Both the position numbers and the translations under genes were made by a program. Below, one piece after another: positions 16,336 to 23,966 of a stretch of DNA of 39,496 nucleotides. The notes below the pieces were generated by a model, which did no database searches, was not told where the DNA came from, and saw only the letters and a list, made by a program, of their open reading frames with translations. The DNA is from Actinomycetota bacterium (GTDB taxonomy: Bacteria > Actinomycetota > Acidimicrobiia > Acidimicrobiales > Ilumatobacteraceae). The DNA lies in contig SXKB01000333.1 of the NCBI GenBank assembly GCA_005778215.1, positions 1-39,496 on the forward strand, in the 5' to 3' direction. How positions within the stretch are numbered: position 1 is the first letter of the stretch; each line of letters opens with the position of its first letter.

Positions 16336-16848
16336 TCAGGCGCCCTCGGGCATCCAGAACGTGAACATCCGTTCGGCATCGATGCGGGCGTACTGGGCAC
16401 CGCTCTCCAGCATCGACGCCCAACCCTCGCCGTAGCGCGGCACGTAGATGCTCAGCAGGTGCTCGCGGAACCCGGCGTGCTCGTCGGACAACACGTCGAT
16501 GAGCATCGCCGTGCCGTGCACGGTGACCTGCAGGTGCTCCCCCGGCAGGTGCGAGGCGCTGACGTGCGGGTTGCGGCGGATGTGCCGGAACCGCAACGAG
16601 TCGGGTGCCGACCCGAAGTGGAAGGCACCGCGGTAGAAGATGCCGTCGACGGGGGCAGCGATGGGTCGGCCGTCGGAGCTGACGGTGGCCAGCACGAGCA
16701 GGCTCATGCCCGGCAGCGCCGAACACACGGCCTCGGCCGAGAGGCGGTGGTCCTTGGTGAGCACGTCCTTCAGATGTCGCCCGCCGGCTGCGGCGCTGCG
16801 TTCGATGAGGTCCTGCAGTGCCGCCAGGTCGTCGTCGGTCTCGTACAT
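16336..16848 (-). CDS. Pyridoxamine 5'-phosphate oxidase family protein
   Basis: 170 residues. After a helical N-terminus (DDDLAALQDLIERSAAAGG) comes a split-barrel core: SLLVLATVSSDGRPIAAPVD, GIFYRGAFHFGSAPDSLRF, RHIRRNPHVSASHL, LQVTVHGTAMLID. Such proteins bind FMN or F420 and may oxidise, reduce or degrade small molecules; cofactor and substrate are not evident. The C-terminal MFTFWMPEGA resembles a nucleotide-cofactor contact in relatives. The start is ATG 16848, with TACGCT 6 nt upstream. Repeat copy B lies between it and the WXG100 gene. A second, distant member of the same fold is encoded at 5950. Confidence 0.8.
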   Translation of the reverse strand: MYETDDDLAALQDLIERSAAAGGRHLKDVLTKDHRLSAEAVCSALPGMSLLVLATVSSDGRPIAAPVDGIFYRGAFHFGSAPDSLRFRHIRRNPHVSASHLPGEHLQVTVHGTAMLIDVLSDEHAGFREHLLSIYVPRYGEGWASMLESGAQYARIDAERMFTFWMPEGA

Positions 16849-16854
16849 GTGGCG

Positions 16855-16860
16855 AGCGTA
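16855..16860 (-). promoter_or_regulatory. Leaderless-type -10 box for the gene starting at 16848
   Basis: Minus-strand TACGCT lies 6 nt before ATG 16848. Confidence 0.5.
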
Positions 16861-16878
16861 GATCCGCCCGCATCGGCT

Positions 16879-16951
16879 TCTGGGCGTGATTCGTCCCGCT
16901 TCGGCTTCTGGGCGTGATTCGTCGCGGAAGCCGGGACGGATCGGCGCCAGA
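16879..16951 (+). repeat. 73-bp intergenic repeat, copy B
   Basis: Half module 16879-16906 plus hairpin 16907-16951. About 69 of 73 positions match copy C. The stem has one G-G mismatch and one T-G pair, so it is less perfect than in the other copies. It ends 10 nt from the stop of the WXG100 gene. Confidence 0.85.
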
Positions 16952-16961
16952 TCCCGATCGA

Positions 16962-17228
16962 TCAGCGGCCCATCACCCGCTGCAGGTCGGCACTGCGCGC
17001 GATGCAGTCGCTGCCCGCTGCGTCGAACGCCTGGTTCAGCTTGTGCAGCGCGGTACGGAACGACGTGTTCCACGCCTCCTCGAACTGGTCGCGCGCCGGG
17101 CCCACCCAGGTGGTGCCGCCGAGTGCCGAGCTGACGGTGCTGAGCACGCTGTCGATGCTGTGGATCTGCTGCTGGAGCGAGCGGCCGAGCGACGCGAGTT
17201 GCTCGGGGTTGGCGCCGTACATGGTCAT
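16962..17228 (-). CDS. WXG100 family (ESAT-6-like) protein
   Basis: 88 residues, all helical, with the central W-x-G turn in GTTWVGPARDQFEEAW between two helices. WXG100 proteins are dimeric helical hairpins exported by type VII secretion systems. The C-terminus lacks a clear YxxxD export signal. No EccC ATPase or other ESX component is in the window, so it is an orphan substrate here. AAAGGA before ATG 17228 is a good ribosome site, and a perfect 7-bp GC hairpin (17247-17265) lies in the untranslated leader, so this gene is leadered unlike its neighbours. Confidence 0.85.
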   Translation of the reverse strand: MTMYGANPEQLASLGRSLQQQIHSIDSVLSTVSSALGGTTWVGPARDQFEEAWNTSFRTALHKLNQAFDAAGSDCIARSADLQRVMGR

Positions 17229-17246
17229 GGGAAGTCCTTTCGGGTC

Positions 17247-17265
17247 GCGCCGCCCGGTGCGGCGC
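17247..17265 (-). promoter_or_regulatory. Leader hairpin upstream of the WXG100 gene
   Basis: GCGCCGC (17247-17253) and GCGGCGC (17259-17265) form a perfect 7-bp stem with a 5-nt loop, 18 nt before the ATG. Next to it ACCCA/TGGGT (17268-17280) forms a second small inverted repeat. Both would be in the mRNA leader or promoter. Confidence 0.4.
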
Positions 17266-17310
17266 TCACCCACACTGGGTACGGCGACGCGACGGGATCG
17301 GCAGAATCCG

Positions 17311-17826
17311 TCAGGGCAGATGCAACAACGGCAGCAGCAGCGCCACGTTGTCGGGCACGAACCGCTCGGCGGCCATCAGCGCGTCGAGCGCGGCACGGTC
17401 CACCCAGCGCACCTCCGCGATCTCGCCGTCGGTGAACGTGAACGGCCCGTCGTGCACACAGCGGTAGCCGCGGCCGATGAGCGCGACCGCGTCGTCGGCG
17501 AAGCGGCCCTCGCCCAAACACTCCATCGAGTCGACGTGCACGCCGAGCTCCTCGGCCAGTTCGCGTCGGGCGGCGTCCTCGTACGACTCGCCGGCCGCCA
17601 CCACGCCGCCGGCCGCCAGGTCCCACATGCCAGGCCACACGTCCTTGGTGTCGGCGCGGCGGTGCACCAGCAGGCGGCCGTCACCGCCGAGCACCGCGAT
17701 CGACACGGCCCGGTGTTGCAGGCGACGGGCCCGCATCTCGGCCCGGGTGACGGTGGCGATCACGCGATCGTCGTCGTCGACGACGTCGACCATCTCCGCT
17801 CGTGCGTCGCCTGGTGACCCGGCCAT
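17311..17826 (-). CDS. Nudix hydrolase
   Basis: 171 residues. The Nudix box is GGVVAAGESYEDAARRELAE followed by ELG, fitting G-x5-E-x7-REUxEExGU. Nudix enzymes hydrolyse nucleoside diphosphates linked to another group. The N-terminal EMVDVVDDDDRVIATVTRAEM and LQHRAVSIAVLG are typical of the YfcD subgroup, which is related to isopentenyl diphosphate isomerase; substrate uncertain. ATG 17826 has the minus-strand TAGGCA 7 nt upstream. Divergent from the M20 gene with 23 bp between start codons. Confidence 0.9.
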   Translation of the reverse strand: MAGSPGDARAEMVDVVDDDDRVIATVTRAEMRARRLQHRAVSIAVLGGDGRLLVHRRADTKDVWPGMWDLAAGGVVAAGESYEDAARRELAEELGVHVDSMECLGEGRFADDAVALIGRGYRCVHDGPFTFTDGEIAEVRWVDRAALDALMAAERFVPDNVALLLPLLHLP

Positions 17827-17833
17827 GGGATCC

Positions 17834-17843
17834 TGCCTAGCAT
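17834..17843. promoter_or_regulatory. Shared bidirectional -10 element, Nudix / M20 hydrolase
   Basis: TGCCTAGCAT gives TAGCAT on plus (6 nt before ATG 17850) and TAGGCA on minus (7 nt before ATG 17826), sharing TA at 17838-17839. The minus hexamer lacks the final T. Confidence 0.45.
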
Positions 17844-17849
17844 GCGCGT

Positions 17850-19073
17850 ATGGAGATCAGCACGCTGCAAGAGGAAGCCCGCGACCTGCTCGACGAGACC
17901 GTCGCACTGCGGCGCACGCTGCACCAGTGGCCCGAGCTGGGGAACGACCTGCCGGTCACCCGCGAGAACGTGCTCGCGGCGCTCGACGGGCTGCCGCTCG
18001 ACATCACGCTCCACGAGACCACCAGCGGTATCGCAGCGCTGCTCGACGGCGGCAAGCCCGGTCCCACCGTGCTGCTGCGCGGCGACAGGGACGCGCTGCC
18101 GATGCCCGAGGACACCGGCCTCGACTTCCAGTCGCGGATCGACGGCGCGATGCACGCCTGCGGCCACGACACCCACACCGCGATGCTGGTGGGCGCCGCC
18201 AAGCTGCTGAGTGCCCGCCGCGCCGACCTGCCCGGCCGCGTGCTGTTCATGTTCCAGCCCGGCGAGGAGGGCTTCGGCGGCGCCGAGTTCATGCTCGACG
18301 AAGGCCTGCTCGAACTGCCGCCGCTGGCCGACGGCAGCGAGTCGCCGGTCACCGGCGCCTACGCGTTGCACATCACCTCGAACCTGCCCAGCGGGTGGAT
18401 CGCCGCGAAGGGCGGCAGCATCATGGCCTCGGCCGACACCATGCACATCACCATCACGGGCCGCGGCGGTCACGCCAGCCAGCCGCACGCTGCGCTCGAC
18501 CCCATCCCGGTCGCGTGCGAGATCGTGCAGGCGCTGCAGACCATGGTCACGCGCACCATCGACGTGTTCGACCCGTCGGTCGTGACGGTGGGCCGCATCA
18601 CCGCCGGCACCACCAACAACGTCATCCCCGAGACCGCGTTCATCGAGGGCACCATCCGTGCGGTCAGCGAGCGAACCCGCTCGAAGGTGCGCGACGGCAT
18701 TCGCCGCGTGGCCGAGGGTGTGGCGGCAGCGCACGACGCGCAGGTCGCCGTGGAGTTCCGCGATGGCTACCCGGTCACCGTGAACAACCCCGGCTCGGCC
18801 GACTTCTCGCTGGGCGTTGCCCGCGAGCTGCTGGGCAAGAACTCGGTCATCGAGATGCCCAACCCGGTGATGGGCGCCGAGGACTTCAGCTACGTGCTCA
18901 ACCGAGTGCCCGGGGCAATGATGTTCCTGGGCGGCACGCCGATGGACCGCGACCTGTCGAAGGCCGCGCCGAACCACTCGAACCGCGTCTACTTCGACGA
19001 GGCCGCGATGGTGCAGGGCATGTCGGTGTACTCGGCGATGGCCATCCGCCACCTCGCCGGCAACCCCACCTGA
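17850..19073 (+). CDS. M20 family amidohydrolase (hippurate/N-acyl amino acid hydrolase-like)
   Basis: 407 residues. Zinc- or manganese-dependent hydrolase that cleaves N-acyl amino acids. Visible: RRTLHQWPELG near the N-terminus, GPTVLLRGDRDALPM, the metal-binding segment HACGHDTHTAMLVG with Cys, His and Asp ligands, FQPGEEGFGGAEFM with the catalytic Glu pair, and the lid dimerisation domain with GRGGHASQPHAALDPI. C-terminal MGAEDFSYVLNRVPGAM supplies the last metal ligand. Physiological substrate unknown. TAGCAT lies 6 nt before ATG 17850. Convergent with the mannosidase gene, with a stem covering the stop codon. Confidence 0.92.
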   Translation: MEISTLQEEARDLLDETVALRRTLHQWPELGNDLPVTRENVLAALDGLPLDITLHETTSGIAALLDGGKPGPTVLLRGDRDALPMPEDTGLDFQSRIDGAMHACGHDTHTAMLVGAAKLLSARRADLPGRVLFMFQPGEEGFGGAEFMLDEGLLELPPLADGSESPVTGAYALHITSNLPSGWIAAKGGSIMASADTMHITITGRGGHASQPHAALDPIPVACEIVQALQTMVTRTIDVFDPSVVTVGRITAGTTNNVIPETAFIEGTIRAVSERTRSKVRDGIRRVAEGVAAAHDAQVAVEFRDGYPVTVNNPGSADFSLGVARELLGKNSVIEMPNPVMGAEDFSYVLNRVPGAMMFLGGTPMDRDLSKAAPNHSNRVYFDEAAMVQGMSVYSAMAIRHLAGNPT

Positions 19074-19086
19074 CCGTCGCGGTCAG
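19070..19086. terminator. Hairpin over the M20 stop codon, possible terminator
   Basis: CTGACCG (19070-19076), TCG loop, CGGTCAG (19080-19086). The 7-bp stem includes the TGA stop of the M20 gene and lies between convergent genes. There is no T tract. Confidence 0.35.
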
Positions 19087-19096
19087 CGGAGGCGGC

Positions 19097-22000
19097 CTAT
19101 CGGAGTCGAAGGGTGACGAGTTCGAAGGGCTGGAGCACGATCGCGACGATGCCGTCGGCGGTGTCGATCGGATCGTGCGGCTCCTCCAGCAGGTTGCAGC
19201 GCTGTGCATCGGTGATGCGGAACGGCAGCGTCACCGTGGTGGCGGCCCGATCGCCGCACGCCTCGTAGAGGCGCACGATCACGTCGCCGCTGCCGTCGTC
19301 GGCACGCTTCACGGCGCTCACCTCCACCCCGTCGCCGGTGATGCTCACCAGCGGCGAGGGCAGCTCTTCACGTGCACCGGGTGACACCACCCGCAGCGGC
19401 AGGTTCAACGCCTCCGCCTCGCGCAGCACCTGGTGCAGACCCGGGCCGTGGGGCAGCACGCTGACCGTGACGCGGTGGCGGCCGTGGTCCTGCTCGGGGT
19501 CGGGATACTTCGCCGCACGCAGCAGCGACACGCGGATGCCGCCGTCCTGCACGCCGTGGCCGTAGCGGCCGTCGTTCAGCACGGCCACACCCCACGACGG
19601 TTCGCTGAGGTCGACGTAGCGGTGCGCGCACACCTCGAACTTCGCCGCATCCCACGAGTTGCTGGCGTGGGTGGGACGCATCACGTGACCGAACTGGATG
19701 TCGCATGCTGCCTCGCGAGCGTGCACGGCCAGCGGCACCATCAGCGACAGCAACTGCTCGTCCTCGTGCCAGTCGATGTCGAACGTGATGTCGACGCGCG
19801 GGCTGTCGGCGCGCACGGTGATCCACTGCGTCATCGCCGAGCGACCGAACCGACGCACCACCTCGAGCGTGGCCACCAACGGGCCGTCGTCGAGCACGCG
19901 CACCGACTCGACGCCACCGATGGGCGCGCCGAGACCACGGGTCCAGGCCTCGACGTCCCACGCGTCGTACTCGACCGGTCGATCTGGCGCGACTTCGACC
20001 GCGACCCGCTGGCCGTCGGGCAGCAGCTCGCGGCCGGCGCGCACGTCGATGATCGACGTGATCGAACCCTCGAGGTCCCAGGTGACGGCGACGTGGCGGT
20101 TCGTGAACGAGTGCTCGGTGACCGCCACGGCGTCGTCGATGGGCTGCGCCCACAGGTTGCCGAGGCCCAGCCCTGGCGCCTCGGCCATGCAGGCGTGGCG
20201 GCCGTCGTGCAGTTCCTGGGTGATGCTGCGGCCGGGCGGTGGCAGCTCGCACACCACCACCTCGTGACGCGGGTGCGTGGCGGCGTTGGCCACCGACGGT
20301 CGCTCGCACGCGAGGTGACCGAGCGCCTGCTCGATGATGGCCTCGAGTCGCGGGATGATGCGCGCGTACTCGCGCTCGGTGTCCTCGTACACCCAGGTGA
20401 TGCTGGAGCCCGGGATGATGTCGTGGAACTGCTGCAGCAGCACGTCCTTCCACAGTGCATCGAGCTCGGCGGTCACCTCGGCCGGGATGGCCACGCCGGC
20501 ATCGGCGGCCGACGCCCACCACAGCTCGGCCTCGCGCAGCAGCGCCTCGCACCGCCGGTTGCCCACCTTGGTCGCGGCCTGGCTGGTGAGCGTGCCGCGG
20601 TGCATCTCGAAGTAGAGCTCGCCGCTCCAGCGCGGCACGCGACCGCCGGCGGCGATCTCGGCCTCGACGTGATCGAAGAACTCGTCGGTGGTGCCGAGCG
20701 TCAGCCGCGGCGCGCCGTCGAGATCGGCCAGGCGTGCCGCTCGTTCGATCATCTCGCGGGTCGGGCCGCCGCCGCCGTTGCCGTGGCCGTACGGCATGAG
20801 CGACCAGTCGCTCCAGCCGTGCTCCTTGAAGTTGCGCTCGCTGAACACCATCTCCTCGCCCGACACGGTGGCGTTGTACGTGTCGACCGGTGGGAAGTGG
20901 GTGAGCACCTCCGAGCCGTCGAGGCCCTGCCACACGAACGTGCTGTGCGGGAAGCGGTTCTGCTTGTTCCAACTGAGCTTCTGGGTGATGAATCGGTCGC
21001 AGCCGCCGGCGCGGAAGATCTGCGGCAGCGAGGCCGGGTAGCCGAACACATCGGGGATCCACACCTCCTTGCAGCGGATGCCGAACCGGCTCTCGAAGTA
21101 GCGCTGGCCGTGCACCAGCTGGCGCACGATGCTCTCGCCGCTCGGCAGGTTCATGTCGGCTTCCACCCACATGCCGCCGACCGGCACGAACTGGCCGCAC
21201 TGCACCCGCTCGGTGATGCGTTCGAACAGGCTGGGGTACTGCGTCTCCATCCAGTGGTACTGCACGGCCTGCGAGCACACGAACCGGTAATCGGGATAAC
21301 GGTCCATCATCTGCGTCGCGGAGGCGAACGTGCGCGCGCACTTGCGGACGGTCTCGCGCACGGGCCACAGCCACGCGCTGTCGATGTGCGCATGGCCGAC
21401 ACCGATCACGTGGTGCGCGCCGTCGCGGGCGTGCACCTGCAGCGCGGGCTGCAGCAGCGCGCGAGCGTGTGCGGCCGAGCCGGCGACGTCGTCGAAGTCG
21501 ATGGCGTTGAACGCGGCCTCGAGCTCGCGCAGCACACGTTGGCGGCGTTTGTCGGTGGCGGGCAGCGCCGTCATCAGACCGAGCAGCACCTCCACGTCGA
21601 GCAACAGGTGGAACACCTCGTCGTCGCGCACGGCCAGGAACGCGTGGCGCAGTCGGTACAGCGGGGCGTCGCCCGCGGTGCGCAGCGAGCCGAGGTTGCC
21701 GCCGCGGCCACCCACCATGGGGAACGCCGGGTTCGACGCGGCTTCCACCACGATCTCCAGAGGGCCGGCGGGTGCCTCGGGCAACGGCAGCCCGGTGCGA
21801 CGCGGGTGGATGCCCTGCACCGGATGGCCACGGCCGTCGGCGCCCGGCACCCACACCAGGCCTTCGCTCTGGAACCCGGCCGAGTCGGGGTGGAAGCCGA
21901 GGTCGATGACCGCCTCGAGCTGCGCGCCCACCCACTCGGCCGGCACCTCGGCGGTGAAGCGGAACCACGTGGTGCCCCACGGCCGGCTCCACGACGAACC

Positions 22001-22183
22001 GACGGCGAAGGGCCGAGCGTCGGCCGCGAGGCCCGCCATCGCCTCGGGGTACGACACGGGTTCGCCCGGTGTGTCCCAGGCCTCCACGTGCATCGGCACC
22101 GACGCCGAGTACATCGCCGGCAGCAGCCGCTCCGACAGTTCCCGTCGGATGCGTCGCTCCACCAACACCGAATCGTCGTGCAT
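19097..22183 (-). CDS. Alpha-mannosidase, glycoside hydrolase family 38
   Basis: 1028 residues, matching bacterial/class II GH38 enzymes of about 1000. It releases alpha-linked mannose. An N-terminal beta-sandwich region (about 40-160, SSWSRPWGTTWFRF) precedes the catalytic domain, where GVGHAHIDSAWLWPV supplies zinc ligands (His265 and Asp267 region) and VWIPDVFGYPASLPQ carries the nucleophile Asp378. Another active-site motif is GMWVEADMNLPSGES. The C-terminal beta-domains complete the fold. No signal peptide, so cytoplasmic, suggesting it trims imported oligosaccharides or cell-derived glycans. No sugar transporter is adjacent. Start ATG 22183, with TAGCCT 6 nt upstream. Confidence 0.95.
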   Translation of the reverse strand: MHDDSVLVERRIRRELSERLLPAMYSASVPMHVEAWDTPGEPVSYPEAMAGLAADARPFAVGSSWSRPWGTTWFRFTAEVPAEWVGAQLEAVIDLGFHPDSAGFQSEGLVWVPGADGRGHPVQGIHPRRTGLPLPEAPAGPLEIVVEAASNPAFPMVGGRGGNLGSLRTAGDAPLYRLRHAFLAVRDDEVFHLLLDVEVLLGLMTALPATDKRRQRVLRELEAAFNAIDFDDVAGSAAHARALLQPALQVHARDGAHHVIGVGHAHIDSAWLWPVRETVRKCARTFASATQMMDRYPDYRFVCSQAVQYHWMETQYPSLFERITERVQCGQFVPVGGMWVEADMNLPSGESIVRQLVHGQRYFESRFGIRCKEVWIPDVFGYPASLPQIFRAGGCDRFITQKLSWNKQNRFPHSTFVWQGLDGSEVLTHFPPVDTYNATVSGEEMVFSERNFKEHGWSDWSLMPYGHGNGGGGPTREMIERAARLADLDGAPRLTLGTTDEFFDHVEAEIAAGGRVPRWSGELYFEMHRGTLTSQAATKVGNRRCEALLREAELWWASAADAGVAIPAEVTAELDALWKDVLLQQFHDIIPGSSITWVYEDTEREYARIIPRLEAIIEQALGHLACERPSVANAATHPRHEVVVCELPPPGRSITQELHDGRHACMAEAPGLGLGNLWAQPIDDAVAVTEHSFTNRHVAVTWDLEGSITSIIDVRAGRELLPDGQRVAVEVAPDRPVEYDAWDVEAWTRGLGAPIGGVESVRVLDDGPLVATLEVVRRFGRSAMTQWITVRADSPRVDITFDIDWHEDEQLLSLMVPLAVHAREAACDIQFGHVMRPTHASNSWDAAKFEVCAHRYVDLSEPSWGVAVLNDGRYGHGVQDGGIRVSLLRAAKYPDPEQDHGRHRVTVSVLPHGPGLHQVLREAEALNLPLRVVSPGAREELPSPLVSITGDGVEVSAVKRADDGSGDVIVRLYEACGDRAATTVTLPFRITDAQRCNLLEEPHDPIDTADGIVAIVLQPFELVTLRLR

Positions 22184-22189
22184 GGCCAG

Positions 22190-22199
22190 AGGCTACGGT
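22190..22199. promoter_or_regulatory. Symmetric bidirectional -10 element, mannosidase / MmcQ-like gene
   Basis: AGGCTACGGT holds TACGGT on plus (6 nt before ATG 22206) and TAGCCT on minus (6 nt before ATG 22183), both using TA at 22194-22195. Only 22 bp separate the start codons. Confidence 0.6.
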
Positions 22200-22205
22200 G
22201 CGCGC

Positions 22206-22571
22206 ATGGGACCGTCCGAACGCCCCTCCGACCCTGCCCTGTGGGAGCAGTTGCGAGCCATCTGCGATGCACTGCCCGCGGTGACGTCGAAGCTCAGCCA
22301 CGGCGAACTCGCCTGGAGCGTGGGCACGAAGTCGAAGGCTCGCCAGTTCGCCACCACGTGGGACCACCACCACGACGACCGCAACGCGGTGCTGTTCGCC
22401 GCGCCGCCCGGCGCGCAGGAGGCGCTCGTGGCGGCCGAACCCCTGCGCTACTTCCGTCCGCCCTACGTGGGGGCGAAGGGATGGGTGGGCATGTACCTCG
22501 ACACCGGGCCGGTCGACTGGGACCTGGTCGCCCTGCACCTCACCGACGCCCACGCCCTCCTCGCCCCCTGA
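22206..22571 (+). CDS. MmcQ/YjbR (DUF1801-type fold) family protein
   Basis: 121 residues. LWEQLRAICDALPAVTSKLS, HGELAWSVGTKSKARQFATT and the C-terminal VGAKGWVGMYLDTGPVDWDL match small MmcQ/YjbR-like proteins, a cyanobacterial/actinobacterial DNA-binding-like fold with no established function. ATG 22206 has TACGGT 6 nt upstream and no ribosome site, so a leaderless transcript is likely. It is divergent from the mannosidase gene, and repeat copy C follows 15 nt after the stop. Confidence 0.75.
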   Translation: MGPSERPSDPALWEQLRAICDALPAVTSKLSHGELAWSVGTKSKARQFATTWDHHHDDRNAVLFAAPPGAQEALVAAEPLRYFRPPYVGAKGWVGMYLDTGPVDWDLVALHLTDAHALLAP

Positions 22572-22586
22572 CGGTGCCGCTTGGCT

Positions 22587-22659
22587 TCTGGGCGTGATTC
22601 GTCCCACTTCGGCTTCTGGGCGTGATTCGTCCCGGAAACCGGGACGAATCGGCGCCAGA
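22587..22659 (+). repeat. 73-bp intergenic repeat, copy C (used as reference)
   Basis: Half module 22587-22614 plus hairpin 22615-22659. Stem arms GATTCGTCCCGG and CCGGGACGAATC pair perfectly around AAA-type loop bases; ends are TCTGG and CCAGA. It lies 15 nt after the stop of the gene at 22571 and before the promoter of the CoA transferase gene. Confidence 0.9.
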
Positions 22660-22704
22660 TGCCACCAGCCGCGGCCGGACTCACCGGGGCATCGGCGCGC
22701 CCTC

Positions 22705-22710
22705 TAACGT
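22705..22710 (+). promoter_or_regulatory. Leaderless-type -10 box for the CoA transferase gene
   Basis: TAACGT is followed by 6 nt and then ATG 22717. Confidence 0.55.
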
Positions 22711-22716
22711 CGCCGC

Positions 22717-23946
22717 ATGGACGCTGCCCCCGACACCCGACCGCTGAGCGGCATCCGCGTGCTCGACCTCACCCGGGTGCTCGCCGGTCCGCACGCCGGC
22801 CGCATGCTGTGCGACCTGGGCGCCGAGGTCATCCAGGTGGAGCCGCCCGAGGGCGACATCACCCGCACCACCTGGCCGCGGGTGAACAGCATCTCCAGCT
22901 ACTTCGCCCAGCAGAACGCCGGCAAGCAGTGCGTGTCGATCGACATGGACCACGAGGAGGGCCGCGAGCTGGTGCGCCGTCTGGCCGACCAGTGCGACGT
23001 GGTGCTCGAGACCTTCCGGCCCGGCGTGATGGACCGCCTCGGCCTCGGGTACGACGCCTTGCGCTCTCGCAACCCGCGCATCATCTTCGCCAGCGCCAGC
23101 GGCTACGGACAGACCGGGCCGTGGGTGCATCGACGCGCGTATGCACCGGTGGTGGGCGCGGAGAGCGGGTTCACGATGGCCCAGGGCGATGCCCGCGGCG
23201 GCCACTACGCGAACGACGCGCACAGCCATGCCGACGTGTACACCGCGCTCGAACTGGGCGCCGCGGTGCTGGCCGCGCTGTTCCAACGCGAGCGCACCGG
23301 GCGCGGCGACCGCATCGACGTGGCGATGGCGCAGACCATGCTGTACGTGAACGAGCACGCGCACGACCACCTGTGGGACGACCCGGTGCCCGCCGGTGTC
23401 ATCCGCAGCTTCCGGCCGATGGACTACCCGGTGCTCACCGCCGCGAACGGCGAGAGCGTGGTCATCAGCGGTCACCCGGCCGAGAACAAGACGTTCGACT
23501 TCTACATGATGTCCATCGGACGCGAGGACCTCATCGCCGACGAGCGGTTCACCGACTCGGCAGGTCGGCTCGAGCACCTCAACACCATCTTCGCGGCGCT
23601 CGACGAATGGGCCAGCACGATGCCCGACGCCGACGCCATCGAGGTGGCGATGTCGGCCAACAAGCTGGCCGTGGGCAAGCTGCGCTCGGTGCACGAGGTG
23701 TGCGGCACCGAGTGGGCCGCCGATCGTGAGGCCGTGGTGGAGGTGACCGACCGGGGCGACGGCACCATCCGCATCCCCAACGCACCGTGGCGGTTCGCCG
23801 GCTCCGACGTGCGCACCGGTGGGTCGCCTCGCTACCGCGGCGAGGACAACCGCGTCGTGCTCTCGTCGCTGCTCGGCATCGCCGACGACGAACTCGACCG
23901 GCTCGAGTCGACAGGCGTGCTCACCAGCAGGCTGCCCCGCCGCTGA
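22717..23946 (+). CDS. Family III CoA transferase (CaiB/BaiF)
   Basis: 409 residues. Moves CoA between carboxylic acids. The N-terminus LSGIRVLDLTRVLAGPHAGR and LCDLGAEVIQVEPPEGDITR is diagnostic. The catalytic Asp, which forms the aspartyl anhydride in formyl-CoA transferase, corresponds to Asp173 in AHSHADVYTALELG. Substrates cannot be read. The start has a TAACGT box at leaderless spacing. The kynureninase gene follows 20 bp later with its own box, so the genes may be separately expressed. It belongs to a stretch rich in CoA-ester and amino-acid degradation enzymes. Confidence 0.92.
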   Translation: MDAAPDTRPLSGIRVLDLTRVLAGPHAGRMLCDLGAEVIQVEPPEGDITRTTWPRVNSISSYFAQQNAGKQCVSIDMDHEEGRELVRRLADQCDVVLETFRPGVMDRLGLGYDALRSRNPRIIFASASGYGQTGPWVHRRAYAPVVGAESGFTMAQGDARGGHYANDAHSHADVYTALELGAAVLAALFQRERTGRGDRIDVAMAQTMLYVNEHAHDHLWDDPVPAGVIRSFRPMDYPVLTAANGESVVISGHPAENKTFDFYMMSIGREDLIADERFTDSAGRLEHLNTIFAALDEWASTMPDADAIEVAMSANKLAVGKLRSVHEVCGTEWAADREAVVEVTDRGDGTIRIPNAPWRFAGSDVRTGGSPRYRGEDNRVVLSSLLGIADDELDRLESTGVLTSRLPRR

Positions 23947-23954
23947 CCGGGCCG

Positions 23955-23960
23955 TAGAGT
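23955..23960 (+). promoter_or_regulatory. Leaderless-type -10 box for kynureninase
   Basis: TAGAGT is followed by 6 nt and then GTG 23967. Confidence 0.55.
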
Positions 23961-23966
23961 CGCGAC

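Noticed and set aside
19097-22183. Mannosidase region considered as horizontally acquired sugar-use island
   Set aside because: Codon use and GC look like the neighbours, the promoter is of the local type, and there are no transporter or mobility genes.
19433-22597. Open frame of about 1050 codons on the plus strand antisense to the mannosidase, and a similar long one in another minus frame
   Set aside because: Composition is Arg/His/Ala/Val-rich as expected for shadow frames in GC-rich DNA; the GH38 frame has full catalytic motifs over its whole length.
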